From assembly GCF_024300825.1 (NCBI RefSeq), contig NZ_CP101323.1, forward strand, positions 1,364,001 through 1,428,000: a stretch of 64,000 nucleotides of DNA, in the 5' to 3' direction. Shown here piece after piece: positions 33,126 through 41,700 of the stretch (its first letter is position 1; each line of letters starts with the position of its first letter). Both the position numbers and the translations under genes were made by a program. The DNA comes from Natronomonas gomsonensis. GTDB taxonomy: Archaea > Halobacteriota > Halobacteria > Halobacteriales > Haloarculaceae. The notes beneath the pieces were generated by a model. It searched no databases. It was given only the letters and a program-made list of their open reading frames with translations, and was not told where the DNA came from.

Positions 33126-34607
33126 TTACAGGAGCGCGGCCGCGGCGTCGAAGGCCGCGTTGTCGAAGATGAGGATACCGGGCAGCAACACCACGGTCAC
33201 GACGGCGGCCGTGACGACCGCGGCGTACAGCGCCGTGGGGTACCCCTCGATGTCGCGCGGTTCGTCGGGTTCGTCAATCCACATCGCCTTGACGACCCGG
33301 CTGTAGTAGAACAGGCTCAAGGCGCTGTTGACGGCACCGACCAACGCGAGCCACCAGAATCCGGCACCGACCGCGCCGGCGAAGAGGTAGTACTTCGAGA
33401 TAAAGCCCCCGCCGACCGGCAGTCCCGCAAGCGAGAACATGAACACGGTCATGGCGACACACGCCACCGGTGCCTCCTTTGCGAGTCCGTTGTAGTCACG
33501 GAAGGTGCGGCCGACATCCCAGTACTCCGCGAGGGCGATGAACAGGAACGCGCCCGTGTTCATGAAGCCGTAGACGAGCAGGTGAATCATCCCCGAGCCG
33601 AGGACGAGTCCCTCGGTCCCCGGCGAGAACGCCGCCAGCGCGATGAGGACGTAGCCGGCGTGGCCGATACTCGAGTACGCGAGCATCCGCTTGACGTTCT
33701 CCTGTGTCGCGGCCGCGAAGTTACCGAGCGTCATCGTCACGACGGCGAGAATCTGGAATGCGAGCACCCAGTCGACGCTTGCCGCCACCGTGTCGATGGG
33801 GAAGGCAACGACGAACACGCGGAACGCGACGACGAACCCAGCGGCTTTCGAAGCCGACGACAGGAACGCCGAAATCGGGGCGGGCGCGCCCTCGTAGGCC
33901 TCCGGCGCCCAGAAGTGGAACGGGACGGAGGCGGTCTTGAACGCGAAGCCAGCCAGCACCATCAGGATGCCGACGCCGAAGACGCCGGCGTAGAGGTCGG
34001 TCGCCTCGCCTGCGGCCGCGGCGACATCGGGCAACAGCAGGCTCCCGGTCGCGGCGTACACCAGCGAGATACCGTAGGCGAGTATCGACGACGACAGCGC
34101 GCCGACGAGGAAGTACTTCAACGCCGCCTCGACGGAGCCACGGTTCGTCTTCAGATACGCCACCAACGCGTACGACGGCAGCGAGGCCAGCTCCAAGGCG
34201 ACGAACACGACGGCGAGGCTGTTGGCGGAGGCCATCAGCGACATCCCCGTCGCCGCAAGCAGGACGAGCAGGTAGTACTCGGCTTTGTGCGGGAGGTCCT
34301 CGATGTAGTCCGCCGAGGCCAGCCCGACCAGTGCGGTCACGCTCCCGAAGATGAACGTGAAGATGAGGCTCATCCCGTCGACGACGAGTTGACCGCCGAA
34401 CAGTTCGACGCCGGGGTCGGCCACACCCGACAGCAGCAGGGCCGCCGAGACGACCATCGCGACGGTCGCACCCGCCGTCGTGACCGCCGCGAGCAGCGTG
34501 TCGTGTTTGCTCTCGGGGTCGAACGAGTCGATGACGAACAACAGCATCGCCGAGACGACGAACGCCCCAGCGGGTGCCAACAGGAGCCAATTACTGACGT
34601 GTTCCAT
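33126..34607 (-). CDS. nuoN: Complex I subunit NuoN
   Basis: Antiporter-like membrane subunit of the proton-pumping quinone reductase, 493 residues and about 14 helices. Typical stretches are ASLPSYALVAYLKTNRGSVEAALKYFLVGALSSS, where a Lys/Glu pair takes part in proton transfer. Others are TASVPFHFWAPEAYEGAPAPISAFLSSASKAAGF and VKRMLAYSSIGHAGYVLIAL. It is the last nuo gene. Its ATG overlaps the nuoM stop by one base, so translation is coupled. Confidence 0.96.
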   Translation of the reverse strand: MEHVSNWLLLAPAGAFVVSAMLLFVIDSFDPESKHDTLLAAVTTAGATVAMVVSAALLLSGVADPGVELFGGQLVVDGMSLIFTFIFGSVTALVGLASADYIEDLPHKAEYYLLVLLAATGMSLMASANSLAVVFVALELASLPSYALVAYLKTNRGSVEAALKYFLVGALSSSILAYGISLVYAATGSLLLPDVAAAAGEATDLYAGVFGVGILMVLAGFAFKTASVPFHFWAPEAYEGAPAPISAFLSSASKAAGFVVAFRVFVVAFPIDTVAASVDWVLAFQILAVVTMTLGNFAAATQENVKRMLAYSSIGHAGYVLIALAAFSPGTEGLVLGSGMIHLLVYGFMNTGAFLFIALAEYWDVGRTFRDYNGLAKEAPVACVAMTVFMFSLAGLPVGGGFISKYYLFAGAVGAGFWWLALVGAVNSALSLFYYSRVVKAMWIDEPDEPRDIEGYPTALYAAVVTAAVVTVVLLPGILIFDNAAFDAAAALL

Positions 34608-36139
34608 CAGATACCACCTCCGAGGGTAGCGACGATGTCAAGCGTTGCGTCCTGAATCGACTCGAAGAACACCATCGGTGCCGAGCCGAGCAGGATGATG
34701 AGCAGTACGAGCGTCACGAGCGGCACCACGTCGTGAAGGGCCGCCGGCCCGATTTCGTAGTCGGTTTCGAGCCGGAACGGACCGAACAGCGACCGCTGCA
34801 TCGCCCACAGCAGGTAGCCGGCGACGATGACGATGCCGAACATCGCAACTGCCGTGAACAGCGGTGCGTACGGGAGCACCGTCGACTCGAAGGCGCCGAG
34901 GAAGATGAACAGCTCGGCGGCGAAGCCGGCCATCAGCGGCAGGCCCATGTAGGCGAAGGCACCGGCGACGAACACGCCCGCGGTGACGGGCATCTTCTCG
35001 GCCATCCCGGCCATGTCGCCGACCATCCGCGTGTGGGTCGTGTTGTAGATGACGCCGACCGTCATGAACAGCAGCCCCGAGATGAGGCCGTGGGCGACCA
35101 TCTGGAACGTTGCCCCACCGACGCCGTAGACGGTGTAGGCGATGAGACCCAGGATGACGTAGCCCATCGAGGACACCGACGAGTAAGCGACGATGCGCTT
35201 GAGGTCCGACTGTGCCAACGCGAGCAGGGCACCGTAGATGATGGAGATGACCGCGATGACGGCGATGGGAATCGCCAGTATCTCGGCCTGTCCGGGCAGC
35301 ATCGTGAAGTTGAACCGGAGCAGGGCGTAGGTCCCCATCTTCAGCAGGACGCCAGCCAACATCACCGACGCCGGGGTCGGCGCCTCGACGTGGGCGTCCG
35401 GCAGCCACGTGTGGAACGGGACGACCGGCACCTTCACCGCAAACCCGAGGAACATCGCCACGAACGCACCCAACGCGAGTGCGTCCGGGCCGATGATGCC
35501 GAGGCTACCGAGTTGGCCGGCCCGCAACGCCTGTGCGATTTCGGGTAGTCCCGTCGAGGACACCGAATCACCCAGTCCGAACACCAGCGCGAAGTAGCCG
35601 ATGAACATCACGATGGACGCGATGTTGGTGTAGACGAAGAACTTGATAGCGGCGTACTTCCGGCGCGGACCGCCCCAGATGCCGATGAGGAAGTACATCG
35701 GGATGAGAACGGCCTCCCAGAAGACGAACCAGAGCAGGAAATCGAGCGCCCCGAAGACGCCGATGAGGCTGGCTTCGAGGAACAACATCAGTCCGTAGAA
35801 CTGACTCTGCCGTTCGTCGATGGGCGTCCACGCGCTCAGGATGGCCAGCGTCGTCAGAATCGTCGAGAGGACGACCAGCGGCAGCGAGATGCCGTCCAGT
35901 CCCATGTGGTAGTTGACCGTGTAGGAGCCCAACTGGAGCCACTGGGCGAACGTCTCGTAGGCGATATCGCCGCCGAGTAAGGCGTTACCGCTGCCATCGA
36001 AGGCGAAGTACATGTACAGCGAGATGACCAGCGGCGGGAGGCTGAATCCGACCGCGAGTTTGTGCGCGAATCGGTTGGGGGCGAGGAAGACGACCGCCGC
36101 ACCAACGAGACACAGCGCGATGAGGGCTTCTATCAGCAT
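34607..36139 (-). CDS. nuoM: Complex I subunit NuoM
   Basis: 510 residues, antiporter-like subunit. Conserved features are FLLWFVFWEAVLIPMYFLIGIWGGPRRKYAAIKFFVYT with the key Glu. VPVVPFHTWLPDAHVEAPTPASVMLAGVLLKMGTYALLRFN and LKRIVAYSSVSSMGYVILGL with the conserved Lys follow. It pumps protons with NuoL and NuoN. It begins directly at the nuoL stop and overlaps nuoN by one base. Confidence 0.97.
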   Translation of the reverse strand: MLIEALIALCLVGAAVVFLAPNRFAHKLAVGFSLPPLVISLYMYFAFDGSGNALLGGDIAYETFAQWLQLGSYTVNYHMGLDGISLPLVVLSTILTTLAILSAWTPIDERQSQFYGLMLFLEASLIGVFGALDFLLWFVFWEAVLIPMYFLIGIWGGPRRKYAAIKFFVYTNIASIVMFIGYFALVFGLGDSVSSTGLPEIAQALRAGQLGSLGIIGPDALALGAFVAMFLGFAVKVPVVPFHTWLPDAHVEAPTPASVMLAGVLLKMGTYALLRFNFTMLPGQAEILAIPIAVIAVISIIYGALLALAQSDLKRIVAYSSVSSMGYVILGLIAYTVYGVGGATFQMVAHGLISGLLFMTVGVIYNTTHTRMVGDMAGMAEKMPVTAGVFVAGAFAYMGLPLMAGFAAELFIFLGAFESTVLPYAPLFTAVAMFGIVIVAGYLLWAMQRSLFGPFRLETDYEIGPAALHDVVPLVTLVLLIILLGSAPMVFFESIQDATLDIVATLGGGI

Positions 36140-38182
36140 CTAGAACCACCCCCCGAGCGCCGCGAAGGCACCCAGAAGCACCAACAGGCTGAGAACGATG
36201 AGCGCCGCGTAGTTGGTCACGATACCCGTCTGGAGCCGACGCAGGCGGTCGCCGGAGAACAGACTCACGCTGGAGACGCCGTTGACGACGCCGTCGATGA
36301 CGCCCTGGTCGAAGGTGTCGGCGGCTCCCGAGAGCCGCAGCGTGAGGCCTTCGGCGAGCCACACCTGGTATTCGTCTTGGTAGTAGTTGTGCATGAGCAG
36401 CGTCTGCAGACCGCCGAGTTTCTCGGTGTGTCGAGTCGGTTCTGCCCCACGATACAGCGCGAAGGCGAGTCCCGCACCCAACAGCGCCAAGCCGAGACTG
36501 ACGCCGGCGCCGGCGAGCATCGTCACCGTCTCGCCGCCACCGATGGTGCCGACCGAGTAGCCGGCGTAGTCGTGTGTGAGGTCGCCGTAGTGGTGTGAGC
36601 TCGTCAACAGCGCCTCGGGGCCGGAATCGAGGAACTGATGGAGGAAGTCGACCTCCAGTCCGGTGAGTTTCTTGATCGGAAGCGGGTTCAGGAAGCCGAT
36701 GACCGCCGCGAGAACGCCCAGCACGGCCAGCGGGAGCTTGACGTTCCAGCGGACGCCGTGGGGGTCTTCGGCGGTATCGGAGCGGGCCTCACCGTGGAAG
36801 GTGAGAAGCACCATCCGGATGGTGTAAAAGCCCGTCAGGAAGACGGCTGCCAGCCCCATCGCGTAGGCACCGAGCAACAGGGGACTGCCGCCGAGGCCGT
36901 GGACGAGCGCCTCGTACAGCACCTCGTCTTTCGACCAGAAGCCCGAGAACGGGAAGATGCCAGCCAGCGCGAGCGACCCCGAGAGGAACGCGAGGTACGT
37001 CACGCGCATGTGGTCTTTGAGGCCGCCCATGTCCCACATGTTCTCGTTGTGGTGCATCGCGATGATGACCGACCCGGCGCCGAGGAACAGCAGCGCCTTG
37101 AACACCGCGTGGGTCGTCAGGTGGAAGAACGCGGCGACGTAGCCGCCGGTCCCGAGTGCGAGCATGATGTAGCCGTACTGGCTAATCGTCGAGTACGCCA
37201 GCACCTGCTTGATTTCGTTCTTGACGACGCCCATCGTCGCCGCGAACAGCGCGGTGAACCCGCCGACGAAGGCGATGACCGCGAGCACCGTCGGGAGCAG
37301 CGCGTAGAAGCCGTACATCCGTGCGACGAGGAAGACGCCGGCGGCGACCATCGTCGCGGCGTGAATCAAAGCCGAGACGGGGGTCGGGCCCTCCATGGCG
37401 TCCGGCAGCCACGTGTGGAACGGGAACTGGGCGGATTTGCCCATCACGCCACCCAACACGAGTAGTCCGAGAATCGCGAACCACGTCGCCGGCTCGAAGC
37501 CGAAGGTGTTGACCGCTTGGGTCGTCGTTTCGGGGTTCAGGACCGTCTCTGCCAGCGCCGGGAAGCCCTCTTCACCGGCGAACTGTGCGGTGCCGAACGT
37601 CGTCAGGACGCCGACGACGGCGACGAGGAAGAAGTAGTCACCGAATCGGGTGACGAGGAACGCCTTCTTGGCCGCCGACGGCGGGCCCGCACGGCGGAAC
37701 CAGAAGCCGATGAGGAGGTACGAACACAGCCCCACCAGCTCGAAGAACATGAACGCCATCAGCAGGTTATCCGAGAAGACGAAGGCGAGCATGCTCGCGG
37801 TGAACAGACCGAGGCTAGCGTAGTACCGTGGCAGCCCCGTCTCGCCCTCGTCGTTCATGTAGCCGAGCGAGAAGACGTGAACGAGGAAGGCGATGAGCGA
37901 GACGATGACCAACATCGCCGCCGACAGCGGGTCGAGAAGCAGTCCGAACGTCAACTCGAACGGCACGTCGCCGCCGACGAACGTGTACAGCGTCTCGTTG
38001 TACGTCTCGCCGAGGAAAACGGTGACGAGGACGGCAATCGAGAGGCCGAGCGACCCTGCGGTCGCGATGATGCCCGCGAGGGCGCCCTTCTTCGGCATGT
38101 ACTTGCCTGCCAACAGTGCGACGACGAACGACACGAACGGGAGCGCGGCGATAGCCGGCGCGTATGCGAATACTCCTGCCAT
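36140..38182 (-). CDS. nuoL: Complex I subunit NuoL
   Basis: 680 residues, the largest antiporter-like subunit. MAFMFFELVGLCSYLLIGFW carries the conserved Glu. SAQFPFHTWLPDAMEGPTPVSALIHAATMVAAGVFLVARM and KQVLAYSTISQYGYIMLALG give the Lys/His proton path. The C-terminal extension around YYQDEYQVWLAEG corresponds to the lateral helix and last anchor. ATG 38182 (MAGVFAYAPAIAALP) is preferred because it starts two bases after the nuoK stop. Confidence 0.97.
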   Translation of the reverse strand: MAGVFAYAPAIAALPFVSFVVALLAGKYMPKKGALAGIIATAGSLGLSIAVLVTVFLGETYNETLYTFVGGDVPFELTFGLLLDPLSAAMLVIVSLIAFLVHVFSLGYMNDEGETGLPRYYASLGLFTASMLAFVFSDNLLMAFMFFELVGLCSYLLIGFWFRRAGPPSAAKKAFLVTRFGDYFFLVAVVGVLTTFGTAQFAGEEGFPALAETVLNPETTTQAVNTFGFEPATWFAILGLLVLGGVMGKSAQFPFHTWLPDAMEGPTPVSALIHAATMVAAGVFLVARMYGFYALLPTVLAVIAFVGGFTALFAATMGVVKNEIKQVLAYSTISQYGYIMLALGTGGYVAAFFHLTTHAVFKALLFLGAGSVIIAMHHNENMWDMGGLKDHMRVTYLAFLSGSLALAGIFPFSGFWSKDEVLYEALVHGLGGSPLLLGAYAMGLAAVFLTGFYTIRMVLLTFHGEARSDTAEDPHGVRWNVKLPLAVLGVLAAVIGFLNPLPIKKLTGLEVDFLHQFLDSGPEALLTSSHHYGDLTHDYAGYSVGTIGGGETVTMLAGAGVSLGLALLGAGLAFALYRGAEPTRHTEKLGGLQTLLMHNYYQDEYQVWLAEGLTLRLSGAADTFDQGVIDGVVNGVSSVSLFSGDRLRRLQTGIVTNYAALIVLSLLVLLGAFAALGGWF

Positions 38183-38184
38183 AA

Positions 38185-38499
38185 TTACCACTTGAGAGTC
38201 GTTGCTTCCGTCACGTCGACGCTATCGAAGTTGCGGTACAACACGAGGATGATGCCGATGCCGATGGCGACCTCGGCGGCGGCTAGCGCCATCACGAACA
38301 GTCCGAACACCTGCCCGGTGAGGTTCCCCCAGTAGAACGCGAACGCGATGAGGTTGATGTTCGCCGCGTTGAGCATCAACTCGACGCTCATCAGGAAGAT
38401 GAGCGCGTTCTCACGGGTCAGGATGCCGAAGATGCCGACACAGAAGACGGCGGCCGACAGCACGAGGTAGTACTCGGCCGGAACGGCTCCGAGCACCAT
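38185..38499 (-). CDS. nuoK: Complex I subunit NuoK
   Basis: 104 residues, three membrane helices. Two membrane Glu residues important for proton transfer are visible in FLMSVELMLNAANINLIAF and LAAAEVAIGIGIILVLYRN. It overlaps the nuoJ2 stop by one base and precedes nuoL by two bases. Confidence 0.96.
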   Translation of the reverse strand: MVLGAVPAEYYLVLSAAVFCVGIFGILTRENALIFLMSVELMLNAANINLIAFAFYWGNLTGQVFGLFVMALAAAEVAIGIGIILVLYRNFDSVDVTEATTLKW

Positions 38500-38792
38500 C
38501 AGGAATCACCCTCCTCGTCTCTCTTTGCGAGCATGACGGCGCCGTCCAGTGCCGCGTCCAACACGATTGCGATGGTGATGAACGACACGAGGAAGCCCTC
38601 GCTGGCGAAGTCACCGGCATCGAGGTTGAACATCGCATAGCCGATGGAGCGAGTTATCGACCCTTCGGCGAACCCGGTAGCGGTGCCGAACCCCGAGGTG
38701 AGGAACACCGCTGCGAGGAAGCCGAACAGGGCGACGGCGAGGATGCCGGCGGCCTTGCTCGTTTCGGTGTGGAGCTGTGGGCGCGTCGTCAT
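38499..38792 (-). CDS. nuoJ2: Complex I subunit NuoJ, C-terminal part (NuoJ2)
   Basis: 97 residues from ATG 38792 (MTTRPQLHTETSKAAGILAV). The two helices AAGILAVALFGFLAAVFLTSG and FLVSFITIAIVLDAALDGAVML correspond to the second half of bacterial NuoJ. Haloarchaea split NuoJ into two proteins. The start overlaps the nuoJ1 stop (ATGA). Confidence 0.9.
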   Translation of the reverse strand: MTTRPQLHTETSKAAGILAVALFGFLAAVFLTSGFGTATGFAEGSITRSIGYAMFNLDAGDFASEGFLVSFITIAIVLDAALDGAVMLAKRDEEGDS

Positions 38793-39070
38793 TGTGCCAC
38801 CTCCTCGGCTTCGGGAGCGGGGTCCCGACGAACCAACATGACGGCGAAGGTGATCAGGATGAGCACCCCACCGACGTACACGAGCACCTGCATCGCTGCA
38901 AGGAACTCGGCGCGTAACATCACGTAGTGGACCGCGACGGATAGCAACGCTACACCCAACAGTAGCGCGGAGTGCCACACGTCACGGACCAACACGACGC
39001 CCAGACTCGCTCCGACGGTCAACAGAGCGAACAACAGGAACGCCAGTGTCTCATACGGTACTACAGCCAT
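38789..39070 (-). CDS. nuoJ1: Complex I subunit NuoJ, N-terminal part (NuoJ1)
   Basis: 93 residues, three helices. LLGVALLSVAVHYVMLRAEFLAAMQVLVYVGGVLILITFAVML contains the NuoJ region with the pi-bulge helix at the quinone/membrane-arm junction. A Shine-Dalgarno-like GAGGT precedes the ATG by 7 bases. This gene should follow nuoI directly in haloarchaeal operons, but here about 2.2 kb of unrelated DNA intervenes. nuoJ1-N therefore probably needs its own promoter; I do not see a strong TATA box in the 132 bases upstream. Confidence 0.94.
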   Translation of the reverse strand: MAVVPYETLAFLLFALLTVGASLGVVLVRDVWHSALLLGVALLSVAVHYVMLRAEFLAAMQVLVYVGGVLILITFAVMLVRRDPAPEAEEVAQ

Positions 39071-39169
39071 TGTTTACCTCTGCAGTCGGGTTCCCTTTGA
39101 AGATTTCCGTTTCCGCCCACGTATCTCCGTACGAGCGCGCACGCGAGGGGCGAACGAGGTTCTCCGATA

Positions 39170-39202
39170 TCCGTCCTATAAAAAGAGTCGCCGTGGGCCG
39201 GC
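39170..39202 (-). terminator. Possible terminator of the cupin gene
   Basis: Immediately after the cupin stop, on the minus strand, the GC-rich GCCGGCCCACGGCGAC is followed by CTTTTTATAG. A T-run of this kind ends many archaeal transcripts. If it works it would separate the cupin gene from nuoJ1. Confidence 0.45.
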
Positions 39203-39655
39203 CTACATCTCGACGACGTTACCACAATCCGGACACGTGAGCGTCACGCCCGACTCGTCGACCTCGGTGACGTGGTAGTCGGCGCCGCATTCGGCACACG
39301 GGAGCTTCGCGCGCGTCTCCCCCATCCCCTTGGGCGCACCGAGCGCCAGCGCGCGCACCCGGTCGTCGCTCTCGTTGCGACCCTCTTGATACTCGCCGGG
39401 GCCGAACCGGACGACCTCGTCGGGGCCGACCTCGTAGTCCTCGTCCGGCGTCTGGAACGTCGCCGTCCCGTCCATCACGTAGAACACCTCCTCTTGGTCC
39501 ATGTGGGTGTGCATCCCGCCGGAGAAGGACTCTCCCGGCGCCAACTCGTAGTAGTTCAGCGCCATATCCGAGAGCCCGAGGGGCTCGGTGGCGTGTTTCT
39601 GTACGTCCGCGACGCGTGGGTCGTTGTCCAGCTCGTCGATGGATACCTTCTCCAT
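39203..39655 (-). CDS. Cupin-domain protein with C-terminal zinc ribbon
   Basis: 150 residues from ATG 39655 (MEKVSIDELDNDPRVADV). Cupin motif 1 is GGMHTHMDQEEVFYVMDG, with the His-x-His and Glu ligands. Motif 2 (DEVVRFGPGEYQEGRN) lacks the usual His, so the metal site is incomplete. Residues ~120-150 form a zinc ribbon (CAECGADYHVTEVDESGVTLTCPDCGN). Function is unknown; a small-molecule sensor or modification role is possible. It is transcribed in the nuo direction but lies between the two halves of the nuo operon. Confidence 0.88.
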   Translation of the reverse strand: MEKVSIDELDNDPRVADVQKHATEPLGLSDMALNYYELAPGESFSGGMHTHMDQEEVFYVMDGTATFQTPDEDYEVGPDEVVRFGPGEYQEGRNESDDRVRALALGAPKGMGETRAKLPCAECGADYHVTEVDESGVTLTCPDCGNVVEM

Positions 39656-40058
39656 TGTGAACGGACGCTGTACATCTTGGATGGTAAGCCTTGACATTTC
39701 ACGCTGCATTTGCCGCGGTCGCCATCAGGGTACAGTATTACGGCGTTTTCTATGCCGGTCGAGTCCTGAAACTCGCGGCCACTGTAGACTAAGCAGTTAT
39801 CGGTGTGCATCAGTCTCAGCAGAAAGACGTGGCCGACCGTCTGCTCATGCAACAATCAACGACTCTCGTCAAGCGATGATGCGCGATGGGCATTACGTCA
39901 GTATTGAGTGAGTAATTACCCATTGTTGTGGGACGAGAGTAGACGCAGTAATGTTAACTAACAATTAGTAATGTGTTGTGACTTTCTGAACGTCGATTTA
40001 ACTATCTGCGCGTTATTTATCTTTCAATATTGTAACTAAAATCGGGGTGAGGGCTACA
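39656..40058. other. AT-rich stretch inside the nuo gap, no convincing gene
   Basis: About 400 bases with clearly higher A+T than the surroundings, especially from 39895. Short open frames exist but none has recognisable or well-composed protein. Features seen are two direct copies of AGTAATGT at 39948-39955 and 39967-39974 (19 bases apart, about two helical turns) around a GTTAAC palindrome. A good BoxA TTATTTAT lies at 40013-40020, and a GGTGA ribosome site at 40046-40050 serves the downstream gene. It may be the control region of that gene, or remnant foreign DNA. Confidence 0.6.
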
Positions 40059-40927
40059 ATGACAAAGCCAAAAAATCGCGGCCGGAGAATCAATCGGAGA
40101 ACTGTACTGAGGGGTGCAGCCACGGGAACCGGTATCGGAGTCGTTGGTCTATCGGGATTCAGTGGCACAGTTGGTGCGAACGGCAGGGGGAAAGCTGCTT
40201 CCGAACCGTGTGATGATTGTGGCGCCCTGCTCGCGAAGTACGAGTGGGATGACGGCGAGTTCGTGTTCAAGAAGGGGCGTGAGTCGCTCGATATCGACGG
40301 CTCCGACTTCGACCTCACTGTCACGGATGCCAACGACGACGGCGAGCCGCTCGCGTTCGATTGGTCGTCGGACGACGGCATCTACGACGCGACGTGTCTC
40401 ACTGTCAAAACCGGCGAGGATACGTTCAAGCAGGAGGGTGATTGGCGTACGAGCGGTTCGTTCCACGCCACTGAGTACGACGAGAACAGTCCCGTCCAGG
40501 CCATCAGTTACGTCGCTCTCTGTATCGAGTGTGCGTTCTGGCAGGTCGATTTCGGCACAGGAACCGTCCCAACCCTCTACACCGAGGGGAGGAACAACGC
40601 GACACGTACGGGAACTCCGACGAACGGACCTTGCTTGCAGCCGCGACACACGGACGGTACGGGGGCGGCTGTGGTTCCGTCAACAAGACGATGTGGGAAG
40701 GCCGAAAGCCCCACGTTGTTATCAGTTCCTTCGAGGTGACCCCTGGTGATCAGGCAACCGTCGAGTTCGAGGTAACGGAGACGGAGCACGTTCACTTCGG
40801 GGTCTGGGAGATGCCCGGCCCGTTCGACAAGAGCGAAATTCCATGGGGGGTGCGATACGACCTCATCAACGAGGAATCGCTGGAGCCAGGTACGTACAGT
40901 TGGAACCTCAGCCTGCCATCGGTGTAA
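40059..40927 (+). pseudogene. Tat-secreted protein gene with a frameshift
   Basis: The first frame starts at ATG 40059 with a twin-arginine signal (NRRTVLRGAATGTGIGVVGL) and continues as an acidic secreted protein (CDDCGALLAKYEWDDGEFVF, SYVALCIECAFWQVDFGTG). Near 40586-40589 (a run of four G) good coding character moves to the -1 frame: EEQRDTYGNSDERTLLAAAT, GGCGSVNKTMWEGRKPHVV, HVHFGVWEMPGPFDKSEIP, ending at 40927. The intact product would be about 289 residues. A missing G in the run explains it; mutation, sequencing error or programmed -1 slippage are the options. No family is recognised. Confidence 0.7.
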
Positions 40928-41236
40928 CACCCGAGCAACTACATTTTTGACCGAGGTGTAGCACCGAACCAGTTGGAGGCCATCCGCTGGAGTACTGCGC
41001 TGCAACAGTGAGTCGAACCACTATCCATCACAAAATTCCTCGGAGTGAGATTCCGATGTAGTCGCCCGAAAAGCACAGTGGGTATTTCGGGATGACCAGA
41101 GAGCGACGCACGCTCGAATCACCCATCAGAACTCGACGGTTCCGGAGGACGTCTTTGTCGGTTGTAGAAAACGCCTGTCGAAAAGGGGTCGACAGGTGGA
41201 GCAGGTCAAGTACCTCGGGTCAATCCCCGAAGCAGT
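40928..41236. other. Intergenic stretch between the frameshifted gene and nuoI, no gene seen
   Basis: 309 bases between convergent 3' ends. It is AT-richer than the nuo genes and carries only short frames without protein-like composition. No insertion-sequence ends, attachment-site repeats or tRNA could be identified. The AAAACGCCTGTCGAAAAG segment near 41167-41184 and ACATTTTTGACC near 40941-40952 may act as terminators for the flanking genes. Confidence 0.5.
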
Positions 41237-41698
41237 TCACTGGTAGTCGACTTCCCCTTCGCCTTCCCCAATCCAAGCACCACGGTCGGGTTCGCGCGAG
41301 GCGAGCGGGTCGATGTCCTTGAACCACGGGACGTTCTTCAGCTGCTCTTTGTTGTAGGCGAGGTCGTCCTTCGTGTCGCCCGTGAACTCGAAGTTCTGGG
41401 TGAGCAAAATGGCGTCGACGGGGCAGACCTCCTCACACAGTCGGCAGTAGATACACTGGCCGATGTGGAGGTTGTACTCCTCGCCGTTGCGCTGGTCGTC
41501 CGTGATAATCTGGATGGTGTCGTTCGGACAGACGTTCTCACACTGTCGACACCAGATGCAGCGCTCCTGGGAGAACTTGTGGACGCCGCGGAACCGCGGC
41601 GACACGTCGGGGGTCTCCTCGGGGTACTGGACGGTGAACTTCTCGCCGTCCAAGGCGTGTTTCATCGTCGTTGCCATCGATTTGAGCATTCCAATCAT
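41237..41698 (-). CDS. nuoI: Complex I subunit NuoI
   Basis: 153 residues from ATG 41698 (MIGMLKSMATTMKHALDGE). Two 4Fe-4S clusters: CIWCRQCENVCPNDTIQI and CIYCRLCEEVCPVDAILL. It relays electrons to NuoB. The C-terminal WIGEGEGEVDYQ is acidic. It ends the first nuo block; the next expected gene, nuoJ1, is 2.2 kb away. It lies two bases after the nuoH stop. Confidence 0.97.
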   Translation of the reverse strand: MIGMLKSMATTMKHALDGEKFTVQYPEETPDVSPRFRGVHKFSQERCIWCRQCENVCPNDTIQIITDDQRNGEEYNLHIGQCIYCRLCEEVCPVDAILLTQNFEFTGDTKDDLAYNKEQLKNVPWFKDIDPLASREPDRGAWIGEGEGEVDYQ

Positions 41699-41700
41699 GG

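Noticed and set aside
32931-34655. Very long plus-strand open frame opposite nuoN
   Set aside because: It is antisense to a clear NuoN and rich in Arg/Asp/Glu/His as expected from reading GC-rich haloarchaeal genes backwards; no domain or membrane pattern.
39556-39855. Minus-strand frame with HTDNCLVYSGREFQ, faintly like an integrase-catalytic (rve) motif
   Set aside because: The similarity covers only a few residues, the rest does not follow any transposase, and half of it is antisense frame to the cupin gene. I do not support an insertion-sequence remnant.
39948-39974. AGTAATGT direct repeats as mobile-element target duplications
   Set aside because: They are 19 bases apart with nothing between them except a short palindrome, so they cannot flank an element; kept only as possible regulator sites.
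41092-41322. Plus-strand frame of 76 codons between the Tat gene and nuoI
   Set aside because: No protein-like composition, runs antisense into nuoI, and has no promoter or ribosome site.
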